A stretch of 64,000 nucleotides of DNA, taken from positions 278,452-342,451 of the forward strand of contig NZ_ATCL01000022.1 in NCBI RefSeq assembly GCF_000416965.1, read 5' to 3'. The translations under genes and the position numbers were made by a program. This DNA is from Exiguobacterium chiriqhucha RW-2. Lineage in GTDB: Bacteria; Bacillota; Bacilli; Exiguobacteriales; Exiguobacteriaceae. Position 1 is the first letter of the stretch. Every line of letters starts with the position of its first letter. Below the pieces are notes generated by a model that was not told where the DNA came from, searched no databases, and worked only from the letters and a program-made list of their open reading frames with translations. Positions 7,726-16,460 of the stretch are shown here, piece by piece.

Positions 7726-9896
7726 AGTGTCTCCTCCGCTAAGTCCAACGTGAACGTGAATGTCGAGCCAACGCCAACGCTCGATTCGACCTCGATACTT
7801 CCGCCGTGCGATTCGATGATTTCCTTACAGATAGATAGCCCGAGACCCGTCCCGCCGATTTGGCGTGTATCCGAGTTGTCGACTCGATAAAACTTCTTGA
7901 ACAGTTCTTCGAACGCATGCTCCGGAATCCCGATACCAAAGTCTTGAATCGAGACGTGGGCTTGATTTCGTTCTTTTCGCACCCGTACCTCGATTTCGTG
8001 ATGGTTCGGCGAATACTTGATGGCGTTCGATAACAAGTTGATGATGACCTGCTCGATGCGGTCCTGATCGGCGATGAGGTGGAGCACTTCATCGGCATCA
8101 TCGAAATGGATGGAGTGGTTGCTCGTCTCGCGGAAGCGTTCGACGACGTCACGGACGAGTTCGTTCAAGACGAAATGGTCTTTCTTATACTCTTGATTGC
8201 CGTCTTCCATGCGTTGAATGTCGAGAAAATCGTTTAACAGGTCGGTCAAACGCTTCGCTTCTTTCGCCATCGTCTTTAAGTAACGCTCGCGCTTCTCGGG
8301 ATTCAAGTCGCGGGTAAGCATCAGCTCGATATATCCCGACAGTGACGAGAGCGGGGTGCGAAGTTCGTGTGAGACGGTGCTGACCAGTTCGTTTTTGATT
8401 TGGTCCATCCGCTCTTCCTCGGTTCGGTTGCGGAACACGAATAAGAAGCCGCTGTCCATTCCGATTTGGCGTTTTGTATCCATACCGGTCCCGTACATCT
8501 CGTAATACTGTTCATCCCGGTCGTTCGGTTGCGGGATGGAGAAACGCATCGACACTTCGCGGGCAGAGCCGTCGAGTAATAAGTCGATTTTTTTCAACAT
8601 CTCGGTGCGGTCGCGCGTGCGGAACGTCGACAGGAGCGGGATCCGCTCTTGCATCTTGTTCGGGGCGATTCCTGGCAAATCGAGCAGGCGACGGGCGTGC
8701 ACGTTCATGAACAGGACGCTGCCGTTCGATTCGGTCAAGACGAACGCTTCATTGGAGGCCTGTAAAATCGATTGGATGATATCTCGTTGCCGGGCGATGG
8801 CATTCTTCTCCCGCTCGAGCATCCGCTCGACTTTCTTCCGATCGCTAATGTCGCGCATGACGGCGACCCGGAGCGTCTGGCCTTGGAACGTCACTTCTTT
8901 TGGATACACTTCCATCTCGAGGAACGTCCCGTCCTCACGACGGCCGATGACCTCGTAAGGTGTCTGGATATGGTTCCGGATCCGGCGCAACACGTCGGCC
9001 CGATAGCCTTCTGCGATAAATTCAATCGTTTGGCGACCGACCATCTGTTCGGCCGGGATTCGGAAAATCGATTCGGCCGCCTTGTTCGCATCTAAGATGG
9101 TCCCGCCCTCGTGAAACAGGACGGCTTCGATGACCGATTCGGCGAACATGCGATACCGTTGTTCTTTATGCAGCAACTCGCCTTTCAAGGCGATTTCAGG
9201 ACTGACATCGAAGACGAAAAAGAAAAAGCCGATGACGCGAGCTTGTTCGTAGACCGGATGCATGAACAGTTTTCCAACGAAATGGGTCCGGTCTTTTCGT
9301 TGGAACTTCCATTCACGGTCGCCACGGTCTAGTGCCACACGCAGCATCTGTTCGAATGACAACAACCGCTCTGTCTCGTCTTGATAATGGGTCCGTTTCT
9401 CGCTCAGCTCGCGCGACTCGAATAGACCGAACGGGGTCATTTCGTAGAGTACTTCATGCGGCTCGTAACCGAACAGCTCGGTCGCTCCTTTATTGAAGCG
9501 ATTGATTAACAGATTGGCATCGGTCATAACCATCGCCATGTCGAGTTCGGTGTGCATCATCGCTTCGAACGCGTTATGTTGGACGGTCACCCGCGTATCG
9601 AGCGGGAGAGGTTCAATCGATAAGATATAGACGTCACCGTTCGGGATGGCGTGGATGCGAATTGTCGGCATCTCGTACGTCCAAGGCAAGCCTTGCTCCA
9701 TTCGTCTCGATAGCTCCATCGTAATCGGTGATTGGTTGACCATATGAAAGATGTTTGTTCTCGTTTGTAAGTCTTCAGGGAATTGCTCTAAAAACGGCCG
9801 GTTCGCTTGGACGATTGTCCCGTCCGTCATGATTAACGCTACACCGTAAGGCAAGGCGTGCAGCAATTCGTTTTGGAGATGTCCTCGGTTCTCCAT
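7722..9896 (-). CDS. Multi-PAS sensor histidine kinase, no membrane segment
   Basis: About 724 residues. I start at the ATG at 9896, ten bases after GGAGG; the frame continues 15 codons further upstream without a better site. Several PAS domains in series are seen: about residues 5-95, 105-235 (NRFNKGATELFGYEP), 240-360 (DANKAAESIFRIPAEQMVGR, with PAC-like DISDRKKVERML) and 375-490 (NVHARRLLDLPGI). The kinase core follows: HisKA with VSTVSHELRTPLSSLSGYIE, N box INLLSNAIKYSPN, DFGIGIP and GGTGLGLSICKEIIE. No clear TM helix, so it probably senses a cytoplasmic signal. No adjacent response regulator; coupled instead to an SDR gene. Confidence 0.92.
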   Translation of the reverse strand: MENRGHLQNELLHALPYGVALIMTDGTIVQANRPFLEQFPEDLQTRTNIFHMVNQSPITMELSRRMEQGLPWTYEMPTIRIHAIPNGDVYILSIEPLPLDTRVTVQHNAFEAMMHTELDMAMVMTDANLLINRFNKGATELFGYEPHEVLYEMTPFGLFESRELSEKRTHYQDETERLLSFEQMLRVALDRGDREWKFQRKDRTHFVGKLFMHPVYEQARVIGFFFFVFDVSPEIALKGELLHKEQRYRMFAESVIEAVLFHEGGTILDANKAAESIFRIPAEQMVGRQTIEFIAEGYRADVLRRIRNHIQTPYEVIGRREDGTFLEMEVYPKEVTFQGQTLRVAVMRDISDRKKVERMLEREKNAIARQRDIIQSILQASNEAFVLTESNGSVLFMNVHARRLLDLPGIAPNKMQERIPLLSTFRTRDRTEMLKKIDLLLDGSAREVSMRFSIPQPNDRDEQYYEMYGTGMDTKRQIGMDSGFLFVFRNRTEEERMDQIKNELVSTVSHELRTPLSSLSGYIELMLTRDLNPEKRERYLKTMAKEAKRLTDLLNDFLDIQRMEDGNQEYKKDHFVLNELVRDVVERFRETSNHSIHFDDADEVLHLIADQDRIEQVIINLLSNAIKYSPNHHEIEVRVRKERNQAHVSIQDFGIGIPEHAFEELFKKFYRVDNSDTRQIGGTGLGLSICKEIIESHGGSIEVESSVGVGSTFTFTLDLAEETL

Positions 9897-10021
9897 TAAC
9901 GATGATCCCTCCTTCTGTATGTCACACGGGTACATCTTCAATACATTCGACAGCTCCCCCTTTGTTTTCCTGCCTCCAAACGGTAAAGTGAAGACAAGAA
10001 CAGATAGAGAGGACGATAGAT

Positions 10022-10516
10022 GTGAAGGGAATGGGGCTCAGCTTGTTGATCGCCATCGGATTATGGTGGGGAGATGCGCCGATATGGAGTATCGTCGCGT
10101 GTTTAGGAATCGGCCTGCTCTGGCTCATCTGGCGCATGCGTCTGTCGACGATTCACCGCATCGATCGGATGGACGGTCGTGAATTTGAATTGTTTTTAGA
10201 AGAAGTGTTCACCGCACTCGGTTACACGGTGACGGTGACGCCGGCGTCGCGTGACTTCGGGGCGGATCTGCTCCTTGAAGCGGAGGACGGATGGTCAATC
10301 GCGGTCCAAGCGAAGCGCTATGAAAAAGCGGTCGGGCTTGAGGCAGTCCAACAAGTCGCAGCCTCCGTTCCATACTATGGGGTGAACGAAGGTTGGGTCG
10401 TGACGAACTCCTCTTATACCGATAGTGCATACGAATTGGCGGAGCCAAATCAAGTTCGTCTGATTGCAAGAACGGAGCTCGAAGAGATGTTGAAACAGGC
10501 CGGTTTCAAGCGATAA
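10022..10516 (+). CDS. Membrane-anchored Mrr-like restriction endonuclease domain protein
   Basis: 164 residues, GTG start after AGAGAGGA. Two hydrophobic segments (about 5-18 and 22-37) are followed by an Mrr_cat/DUF2034-type PD-(D/E)xK nuclease fold: DGREFELFLEEVFTALGY, then SRDFGADLLLEAEDG (Asp about 82) and VQAKRY (QxK about 97-99), then VVTNSSYTDSAYELA. All core catalytic positions look intact. Related proteins with TM anchors are common in Bacillales and not linked to a methylase; none is nearby here, so classic restriction is unlikely. The function may be defence or DNA repair; not determined. Confidence 0.8.
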   Translation: MKGMGLSLLIAIGLWWGDAPIWSIVACLGIGLLWLIWRMRLSTIHRIDRMDGREFELFLEEVFTALGYTVTVTPASRDFGADLLLEAEDGWSIAVQAKRYEKAVGLEAVQQVAASVPYYGVNEGWVVTNSSYTDSAYELAEPNQVRLIARTELEEMLKQAGFKR

Positions 10517-10572
10517 TATCAGGCGTGTTCACAAGTTTGACAGAATGGCGGATTGTGTCGAAGAAAAAGGGG

Positions 10573-10601
10573 TTGTCTTTTTCACGAATAGGTGCAATAA
10601 T
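10573..10601 (+). promoter_or_regulatory. Possible promoter for 10734 gene
   Basis: TTGTCT, 17 bases, AATAAT. This would give a leader of about 125 nt in which CCAACC and GGTTGG could pair just before the AGGAGG site. Judged by eye only. Confidence 0.35.
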
Positions 10602-10733
10602 CATCTTCGTCATATGAAATATGTAGTCGCTGAAACGAGAAAAAGCGACGCGCAGTACCAATTTGGGGGTTTCATAGAAATACCAACCAAACACACACAA
10701 ATCAACGGTTGGAACGTATTAGGAGGAAAAGCG

Positions 10734-11213
10734 GTGCGCAAATTAATTTATGTAAAAGGTTGCGTCTTTACGCAAGGAGAAGCGACCATTTATGACGAGA
10801 CAAATGATGCGATCGGATCTGTTCACCGCGACGCGGAGGGCAGTGTTCAAGTGCACAACTTGTCAGGCCGTCAAATCGCTCACGGGAAGTATATCCCGAA
10901 CTGTCAGAAGTGGGTCGTCATGAACCACGATGGACAAGCGATTGGTCAGTTGAAGGACAAATTCTCGTTATTCGGGAAAAAGTGTGAGTACAACGTCTAC
11001 GAACGCGGTCTCTATACGATTCAATACGATGTCGAGCGTTACAAGTTCAGCGTTCGAGACAAAGCAGGTAAGCTTGTGGCGGAACTCCGCAAACAAGACG
11101 ATGATTGCTTCTGCCTGACGAAAGAGGCCGACCAACTCTCGATGTTCGAGTTGTTGTCTGTCCTTAAAACGCTGACAGTCAAATCACGGATGCCAATCGC
11201 GGTATCGGTGTAA
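10734..11213 (+). CDS. Hypothetical protein, possibly LURP-one/tubby-like
   Basis: 159 residues from the GTG at 10734, which follows AGGAGG by seven bases; the frame is open further upstream but that part lacks coding character. The sequence is strand-rich with short repeated turns (GEATIYDETNDAIGSVHRDAEG, HNLSGRQIAHGKYI, VMNHDGQAIGQLKDKFSLFGK, KFSVRDKAGKLVAELRK). This alternation resembles LURP-one/tubby-like beta-barrel proteins such as B. subtilis YxjI, but I cannot confirm it. No signal peptide or TM helix. Monocistronic, with its own terminator. Confidence 0.6.
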   Translation: MRKLIYVKGCVFTQGEATIYDETNDAIGSVHRDAEGSVQVHNLSGRQIAHGKYIPNCQKWVVMNHDGQAIGQLKDKFSLFGKKCEYNVYERGLYTIQYDVERYKFSVRDKAGKLVAELRKQDDDCFCLTKEADQLSMFELLSVLKTLTVKSRMPIAVSV

Positions 11214-11223
11214 CGAATATGAC

Positions 11224-11254
11224 GAACACCAGTCACTGCGACTGGTGTTTTTTT
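11224..11254 (+). terminator. Terminator
   Basis: AACACCAGTC/GACTGGTGTT hairpin followed by a T-run. Confidence 0.88.
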
Positions 11255-11255
11255 C

Positions 11256-11296
11256 TAAAAAAAAAGCCTCATTCGACGAAGGTCAAATGAAGCGGT
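11256..11296 (-). terminator. Terminator of DUF1836 gene
   Basis: On the minus strand the imperfect stem GCTTCATTTGAC/GTCGAATGAGGC is followed by nine T. The stem begins inside the last codons of the coding region. Confidence 0.7.
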
Positions 11297-11906
11297 TCAA
11301 GTAATGTTTCGCCTCGATCTCGAGTGTCGTCACGCGATGGGCGTATAGACAGAGTTTGAGGACGTGCAAGATGTTCGGGTGGGTGACCCCCATCTTTTCG
11401 ATCGAGCGCTTCGCACGCGTGTCTAGGAGCTCGATCGGGCTCGTCGACTTGGCGTACTCGGCGTAGAGGCGATAAAAGTCGATGGGCGAGATGAGGTCGT
11501 CCTCGTCGCGGTCAGGATTGTTGAAGATGAGTGCGAGGAGAGAACTCGTCTCTTCAAGTGAGAACAAGTGCTTCAAATCATCCAGCAAATAAATGATGGC
11601 CGCTTGTTGGAGCGAGTATTTCTTTCCGACCCGGGGAACCCCGATGATTTTACGGACTTCTCGCTTCGTCCAGTTCTGAATCGTGGTAGCGGATAAATGC
11701 TCTCCGGTCAACGTGTTCGCCAAAGCGACGATTTGATTGATTGACAGTCCGTTCTTTTCAATATGAAACAAGTGGATTTTGCGAAGTTCTTTCGGGAAAT
11801 GCTCGCGTACGTCCTCAGGGAAGAGTGAGATGGCCCGGTCAACGTCGCCAACCCCCATATAGTGAAGGCAATCAGCCAAAGTTTGAATCGAAATTGCGTC
11901 GCGCAT
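11283..11906 (-). CDS. DUF1836 family protein
   Basis: 207 residues, soluble. The centre carries an HTH-like segment typical of DUF1836: LSATTIQNWTKREV, then GKKYSLQQAAIIYLLDDLKHLFSLEE, which resembles the winged MerR-like arrangement in which a helix-turn-helix is followed by a helix that responds to a partner. C-terminal helices end in ILHVLKLCLYAHRVTTLEIEA. DNA binding is likely but unproven and no target is evident. Start ATG at 11906 after AAGGATG. Divergent from the polyprenol-kinase-like gene across about 150 bases. Confidence 0.72.
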   Translation of the reverse strand: MRDAISIQTLADCLHYMGVGDVDRAISLFPEDVREHFPKELRKIHLFHIEKNGLSINQIVALANTLTGEHLSATTIQNWTKREVRKIIGVPRVGKKYSLQQAAIIYLLDDLKHLFSLEETSSLLALIFNNPDRDEDDLISPIDFYRLYAEYAKSTSPIELLDTRAKRSIEKMGVTHPNILHVLKLCLYAHRVTTLEIEAKHYLNRFI

Positions 11907-12054
11907 ACAGGCATCCTTTCTATAGCCGCCTTCGTTCGTTGGCTATACAGTCATTTGACCTCATTCTACCAAATGTTTGAAAAGGAAGCTAGGCTATCGC
12001 TTGATTAAGGTATAATGAAAACGTACAAAAAATGTAGATAAAGGTGGTTCAAAG

Positions 12055-12705
12055 ATGAATGAATGGGTCAGTTCCATCCTGTCCATCGTCATTGTCCTGG
12101 TGTTTCTCGTCGGTCTTGAACAGATTGGCAAACGCCTCGGCTGGACGGATGAGACAATTCGTAAAAGTGTACATATCGCGGTCGGCCATTGGTCGCTGCT
12201 TGCAGTTTGGTTAATGGAAACTTGGTACGTCGCCGCCGTGCCGCTCGTCTTTTTCACGTTCGCGAACGCGTTCCTTCTTTATAAGAGTCCGTCACCGGTT
12301 CATCAGACGGAACGTAAATCGCTCGGCACCGTCTATTATCCGATCGCCTTGCTTGTCATCCTGTTCTTCTTCTTTGAATCAGAGCCGCTCGCCTTTTTGG
12401 CAGGATCGCTCGTCTTGGCGTGGGGCGATGGCCTGGCCGCGCTCATTGGTCGGAAGTACGGGACAGTGACCTATGATTTATACGGACAGAAGCGCTCGTT
12501 TCAAGGTAGCATGGCCATGTTCCTCAGCTCGTATGCCGTCCTCTTTTTATTATTTTTGTGGGATGATATTCCACTTTGGCAAGTGGTAACATATGGATTC
12601 ATTATTTCAATCGTTGCCACACTCACAGAAGCAATTTCGTATCGAGATTGGGATAACTTTACAATTCCTATCGTCGTGGCCGTTGCTACATCATTATTGT
12701 TATAA
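12055..12705 (+). CDS. Phytol/dolichol-kinase-like CTP transferase
   Basis: Integral membrane protein of 216 residues with about six or seven TM helices. Diagnostic features of the phytol kinase/dolichol kinase/CTP-transferase superfamily are RKSVHIAVGHW near residue 40, LAWGDGLAALIGRKYG (nucleotide-binding Asp region), the basic loop YGQKRSFQGSMAMF, and a terminal ATLTEAISYRDWDNFTIPI. Members phosphorylate isoprenoid alcohols or diacylglycerol with CTP. The bacterial substrate here, perhaps a polyprenol, is not known. Ribosome binding site AAAGGTGG. Confidence 0.82.
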   Translation: MNEWVSSILSIVIVLVFLVGLEQIGKRLGWTDETIRKSVHIAVGHWSLLAVWLMETWYVAAVPLVFFTFANAFLLYKSPSPVHQTERKSLGTVYYPIALLVILFFFFESEPLAFLAGSLVLAWGDGLAALIGRKYGTVTYDLYGQKRSFQGSMAMFLSSYAVLFLLFLWDDIPLWQVVTYGFIISIVATLTEAISYRDWDNFTIPIVVAVATSLLL

Positions 12706-12736
12706 ACCAATTCCTTCATTGTAAAGAAAACGTTGC

Positions 12737-12765
12737 TTGTCACCCCTGTCAAAGATTTGTATACT
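12737..12765 (+). promoter_or_regulatory. Sigma-A-type promoter before murB
   Basis: TTGTCA, 17-base spacer, TATACT; the transcript would start near 12772, about 90 bases before murB. Confidence 0.6.
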
Positions 12766-12860
12766 GTGTTTCGTACTGAAATCATTCAGTGACGTGCCTG
12801 CTTCTCTCTTGACGAACCGAGGCATGCTTTAAAATTGAACGTAAAGGATTGAGGCAACGC

Positions 12861-13781
12861 ATGAGCTTTTTAAATCAACTACTCACTATCATTCCGGCCG
12901 ATCGCGTGAAGCAAGATGAGCCGCTGTCGGCACACACGTATACAAAATTAGGTGGGCAGGCCGATTATTTCGTGGCCCCGCACACGTATGAAGAAGTTCA
13001 AGCCGTGCTTGAGCTCGCCCATCGCGAGAGCGTCCCATTCATGATTCTCGGGTTCGGGTCGAACTTGATTGTCCGTGACGGAGGCCTTCGTGGCATCGTC
13101 TTAAACTTGAACGAACTGAAAACGATTCGTCGAGACGGGAATCAACTGATCGCCCAAGCCGGTGCGGCCATCATCGACGTCTCACGTCAAGCGTTGACCG
13201 AAGAGTTATCTGGCTTAGAATTCGCCTGTGGCATCCCGGGAACGGTCGGTGGCGCGGTGTATATGAACGCAGGCGCCTACGGTGGAGAAACGAAAGACGT
13301 CATCACGAGTGCGGTCGTGTTGTCGCCTGAAGGGCAGCTCATGACACTTACGAAAGACGAGCTCGATCTCGACTACCGGACGAGCCGGATTTCGAAAGAC
13401 GGGTTGATTGTGCTCGAAGCGACGTTTGAACTCGAGCCGCTCGGCTATGAAGCGATCAAAGACGTCATGGACGACTTGACGTACAAGCGCGAGTCGAAGC
13501 AACCGCTCGAGTACCCATCATGCGGTAGCGTCTTCAAACGACCACCGGGCTACTTCGCCGGCAAATTGATTCAAGACTGTGGCCTGCAAGGGAAGCGGAT
13601 CGGTGGAGCGGAAGTCTCACTCAAACATGCCGGATTCATCGTCAATATCGATGAAGCGACAGCGACTGAGTACATCTCGCTCATCCGTCACGTCCAGGCG
13701 ACGGTAAAGGAGAAGTTCGAGATTGAGCTTGAACCAGAAGTGAAAATCATCGGTGAGGACATCGCCGTCGAGAACGCATAA
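12861..13781 (+). CDS. murB: UDP-N-acetylenolpyruvoylglucosamine reductase MurB
   Basis: NADPH- and FAD-dependent reductase that makes UDP-MurNAc in cytoplasmic peptidoglycan synthesis, 306 residues. FAD-binding [16 protein letters not shown], the substrate region [25 protein letters not shown], and [33 protein letters not shown], which has the short type II layout of Bacillales MurB. Start is the ATG at 12861 with GAGG six bases upstream; an in-frame TTG at 12849 is part of that site. Monocistronic, with its own promoter and terminator. Confidence 0.96.
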   Translation: MSFLNQLLTIIPADRVKQDEPLSAHTYTKLGGQADYFVAPHTYEEVQAVLELAHRESVPFMILGFGSNLIVRDGGLRGIVLNLNELKTIRRDGNQLIAQAGAAIIDVSRQALTEELSGLEFACGIPGTVGGAVYMNAGAYGGETKDVITSAVVLSPEGQLMTLTKDELDLDYRTSRISKDGLIVLEATFELEPLGYEAIKDVMDDLTYKRESKQPLEYPSCGSVFKRPPGYFAGKLIQDCGLQGKRIGGAEVSLKHAGFIVNIDEATATEYISLIRHVQATVKEKFEIELEPEVKIIGEDIAVENA

Positions 13782-13788
13782 GCACACA

Positions 13789-13823
13789 AACGCTCGAACC
13801 GATCGGTTCGAGCGTTTTTTTAT
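13789..13823 (+). terminator. Terminator of murB
   Basis: AACGCTCGAACC/GGTTCGAGCGTT hairpin with a GATC loop and a T-run. Confidence 0.9.
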
Positions 13824-13837
13824 AGAGTGCCGACATC

Positions 13838-13872
13838 AAAAAAGCCGCCAGCAACAATGCCGGCGGCTTTAC
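13838..13872 (-). terminator. Terminator of ald
   Basis: On the minus strand AAAGCCGCC/GGCGGCTTT hairpin followed by T-rich sequence, just after the ald stop. Confidence 0.85.
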
Positions 13873-13874
13873 GT

Positions 13875-15005
13875 TTACGCTTGTAGTTGCTTCGTGATGG
13901 CTTCGGCTGGAGCGACAAACGTGTAGCCGAGGTCGCGGGCGACGGCTTCATACGTGACCGTCCCGTCGATGACGTTCAATCCTTTAAGCAAGGCTGCGTT
14001 CTCGCGGAGTGCTGGGAAAATCCCTTTTTGTGCGCACTCGACGATATACGGCATCGTCGCGTTCGTCAAACCGAGTGTCGACGTGCGTGGGACGGCACCT
14101 GGCATGTTGGCGACGGCATAGTGTTGAACCCCGTAACGCTCGTACGTCGGCGCGTCATGCGTCGTGATATGGTCGATGGTTTCGCAGATTCCGCCTTGGT
14201 CGATGGCGACATCGACGATGACCGAACCTGGTGACATCTGTTGGACCATTTCTTTCGTGACGAGCTTCGGTGCTTTCGCGCCTGGAATGAGGACGGCACC
14301 GATGACAAGGTCACTTTCAGCGACTTGTTTGGCGATGTTATAGCTGTTTGAGATGAGTGTGTTGATTGTGTTGCCGAACTGATCATCGATTTGGCGCAGG
14401 CGAGCCGGGCTGATATCCATAATCGTGACGTTGGCACCAAGACCAATCGCGATGCGGGCGGCATTCATCCCGACGACACCGCCCCCGATGACGGTGACGT
14501 TCGCACGTGGTACGCCTGGCAGGCCAGACAAGAGAATCCCTTTTCCACCGTGCGGTTTTTCAAGGATTTGGGCGCCGATTTGAGCAGCCATCCGTCCGGC
14601 CACTTCGCTCATCGGTGTGAGGAGCGGCAATGTGCGGTCAATCTCGACCGTCTCATAGGCGATAGCCGTCACACCAGAATCGACAAGTGCTTTCGTGAGT
14701 TCTGGTTCGGCCGCCAAGTGCAAGTAAGTGAAGAGGGTCAAGTCAGGACGGAAATAACGATATTCCGATGGTTGCGGTTCCTTTACTTTCAACGCCAATT
14801 CCACGTTTCCCCAAACGTCCGCAGCGGTGTCGACGATGGTTGCCCCCGCATCGACATACTCCATATTTGTGAAGCCGCTACCGACGCCCGCTTCCGTCTC
14901 GACGAGGACCTCGTGTCCAAGTTCAGTTAATACGGCTGCACCCATCGGCGTCAAGGCGACGCGGTTTTCGTTGTTTTTAATCTCTTTCAATACCCCGATT
15001 TTCAT
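13875..15005 (-). CDS. ald: Alanine dehydrogenase
   Basis: NAD-dependent L-alanine dehydrogenase, 376 residues: alanine to pyruvate plus ammonium, for use of alanine as carbon or nitrogen source. N-terminal [20 protein letters not shown], substrate region [19 protein letters not shown]-binding [22 protein letters not shown], and a C-terminal [20 protein letters not shown]. Start ATG at 15005 with AAAGGGGAA six bases upstream; an in-frame upstream start would include the ribosome binding site. Lies downstream of adeR on the same strand. A TATACT -10 at 15050-15055 has no good -35, as expected for an activator-dependent promoter. Confidence 0.96.
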   Translation of the reverse strand: MKIGVLKEIKNNENRVALTPMGAAVLTELGHEVLVETEAGVGSGFTNMEYVDAGATIVDTAADVWGNVELALKVKEPQPSEYRYFRPDLTLFTYLHLAAEPELTKALVDSGVTAIAYETVEIDRTLPLLTPMSEVAGRMAAQIGAQILEKPHGGKGILLSGLPGVPRANVTVIGGGVVGMNAARIAIGLGANVTIMDISPARLRQIDDQFGNTINTLISNSYNIAKQVAESDLVIGAVLIPGAKAPKLVTKEMVQQMSPGSVIVDVAIDQGGICETIDHITTHDAPTYERYGVQHYAVANMPGAVPRTSTLGLTNATMPYIVECAQKGIFPALRENAALLKGLNVIDGTVTYEAVARDLGYTFVAPAEAITKQLQA

Positions 15006-15049
15006 GTAAAGTTCCCCTTTCTCTACTGACACAATTTGTTCACACCTCT

Positions 15050-15055
15050 AGTATA
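15050..15055 (-). promoter_or_regulatory. Candidate -10 of ald promoter
   Basis: TATACT on the minus strand with no recognisable -35 at the right distance, in the 129-base adeR-ald gap. This fits a promoter that needs AdeR, an inference from B. subtilis. Confidence 0.45.
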
Positions 15056-15102
15056 GACCCATCCGAAAACGCTGTCTTTAGCATGGATTCTAAAAGTGAT
15101 AA

Positions 15103-15134
15103 CGCCCACTTTGTGAAAAAACACAAAGTAGGCG
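15103..15134 (-). repeat. Inverted repeat between adeR and ald
   Basis: Stem CGCCTACTTTGTG/CACAAAGTGGGCG with a six-T loop on the minus strand, beginning directly after the adeR stop. No T-run follows the stem, so it is a poor intrinsic terminator. It may instead protect the adeR 3' end or be a protein-binding palindrome about 60-90 bases upstream of the ald start site. Confidence 0.6.
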
Positions 15135-16358
15135 TCAATCGTCTTGGCGGTATTGACCGGCCTTAATGGCAAGATAAACGGCGGCCCGTTCAGGGAGCGA
15201 GACTTGGGTGATGTTCGTCAGTTCTTCAATCCGCCGAATCCGGTAGAGCACGGTATTCGGATGGATGTGAAGATGAGCGGCGACACGCTTGACGTTCCCA
15301 TCAAAGTAGAAATACCATTCGAGCGTCGTGACGAGCTCGGTATGATGTGTGACATCATACGCCTGTAGGCGCTCGATGGTCGGATGCGTCTCGAGACGAA
15401 GCCCGATGCGTCGGGCCAAATCGGGTACGAGCTGATAAATTCCGATCTGTTCGAACGTGCGCGATGTCGCAAGCTCATACGGGAACTTTCGGCGAAGCGA
15501 CGTGACGCGTCGTGCTTCTTCCATCGCCGCATAGAGCATGTCGCTCTCAAAAAAGCGTCGACTGATGCCAAGGCGCGGCTCCGCTTCAATGAACTTGTCT
15601 CGGAGCTGCGTTTCAAAGCGGTCTGCCCACTGCAAGAGCGCCGTTTCTTCCTCGGCCAAGTCCGATTTCATATAATGCCAGACAAGTAACTGCTGGCCAT
15701 CGATCGCGTGCAGAACGACTTCAATCGCTTGCTGGGTCGCCAATACATAAAACAGTCGTTCCGCCAGTTGCGGGGTGACCGGCTGGGCACATTCAATCAC
15801 GGTGAGGCGGCTGGCGACGGCAATCGGTGCGAGCTCATTCAAGCGATCGCGGTGGGATGGCGATAAGACGGGAGTGGCCAGCACTTCTAAAAAGAAGCGT
15901 TCCAATTCGGCGTCGATGCGCCGTTCGTGCATCGCGATGGTCATCAGCAATTTTTTGGCGATGTTCGCCCCTTCTTGTAGGACGGTGAGTTCTTGTTCTG
16001 AGAACGGCGTCGTTCGGGCCAGGCTCCAAATGTAACCGAGCACGTCACCTTGTTGCTTGATGACGACGGCCGCCCGCTCACCGAGACCGACGGCCATTCG
16101 GGCCGGGATGACGACCGGTTCGTCGCGGTCGATCACTTCTTGAAGGATTCCACTTTCCCACAAGTCCTCGATGACCGCTTCCGGGACACGGCGGCCGATA
16201 ATCGTCGCGATTCGTGCCGGGTCGGTCGAGTCGGGGTGGGTGCTATAGGCCAGTAACTGATGGTGTCGATTCTCAATCGTGATGGGGGCCCGAATCGCTT
16301 GCCCGATTGCTTCGGCGAGCGTATCGAGCGACTCATAAGATTTCTGCAAAAAAGGCAT
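15135..16358 (-). CDS. adeR: PucR-family regulator of alanine dehydrogenase (AdeR)
   Basis: 407 residues. An N-terminal GAF-like ligand-sensing part (ITIENRHHQLLAYSTHP ... VVIKQQGDVLGYIWSL), a middle GGDEF-like/CdaR region (about 170-290), and a C-terminal PucR helix-turn-helix: NVKRVAAHLHIHPNTVLYRIRRIEELT. In B. subtilis the PucR-type AdeR activates ald in response to alanine, and here the gene lies immediately upstream of ald on the same strand, which is the basis for the name. Ribosome binding site AGGAGG. The start region holds a TGTGAA/TTCACA palindrome. Confidence 0.85.
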   Translation of the reverse strand: MPFLQKSYESLDTLAEAIGQAIRAPITIENRHHQLLAYSTHPDSTDPARIATIIGRRVPEAVIEDLWESGILQEVIDRDEPVVIPARMAVGLGERAAVVIKQQGDVLGYIWSLARTTPFSEQELTVLQEGANIAKKLLMTIAMHERRIDAELERFFLEVLATPVLSPSHRDRLNELAPIAVASRLTVIECAQPVTPQLAERLFYVLATQQAIEVVLHAIDGQQLLVWHYMKSDLAEEETALLQWADRFETQLRDKFIEAEPRLGISRRFFESDMLYAAMEEARRVTSLRRKFPYELATSRTFEQIGIYQLVPDLARRIGLRLETHPTIERLQAYDVTHHTELVTTLEWYFYFDGNVKRVAAHLHIHPNTVLYRIRRIEELTNITQVSLPERAAVYLAIKAGQYRQDD

Positions 16359-16402
16359 GTCGATTCCTCCTCTCTTTCACTATACCGTCTCTGTTGTGAA
16401 AG

Positions 16403-16416
16403 TTCACAAAAAGATG
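16403..16416 (-). promoter_or_regulatory. Palindrome in adeR promoter region
   Basis: TGTGAAAGTTCACA, 6+6 perfect inverted repeat with a 2-base centre, upstream of a TATAGT -10 candidate. A TGTGAA half-site also occurs in the ald leader (about 15035-15043, minus strand). Possible operator, perhaps for AdeR itself; inference. Confidence 0.45.
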
Positions 16417-16460
16417 GTGAGTTTTTAGAAGGGGGGAACGACATGCCTGCATCATTCACA

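Noticed and set aside
15103..15134. Simple intrinsic terminator of adeR
   Set aside because: The T-run is in the loop, not after the stem, on the transcribed strand; kept as an inverted repeat of uncertain role.
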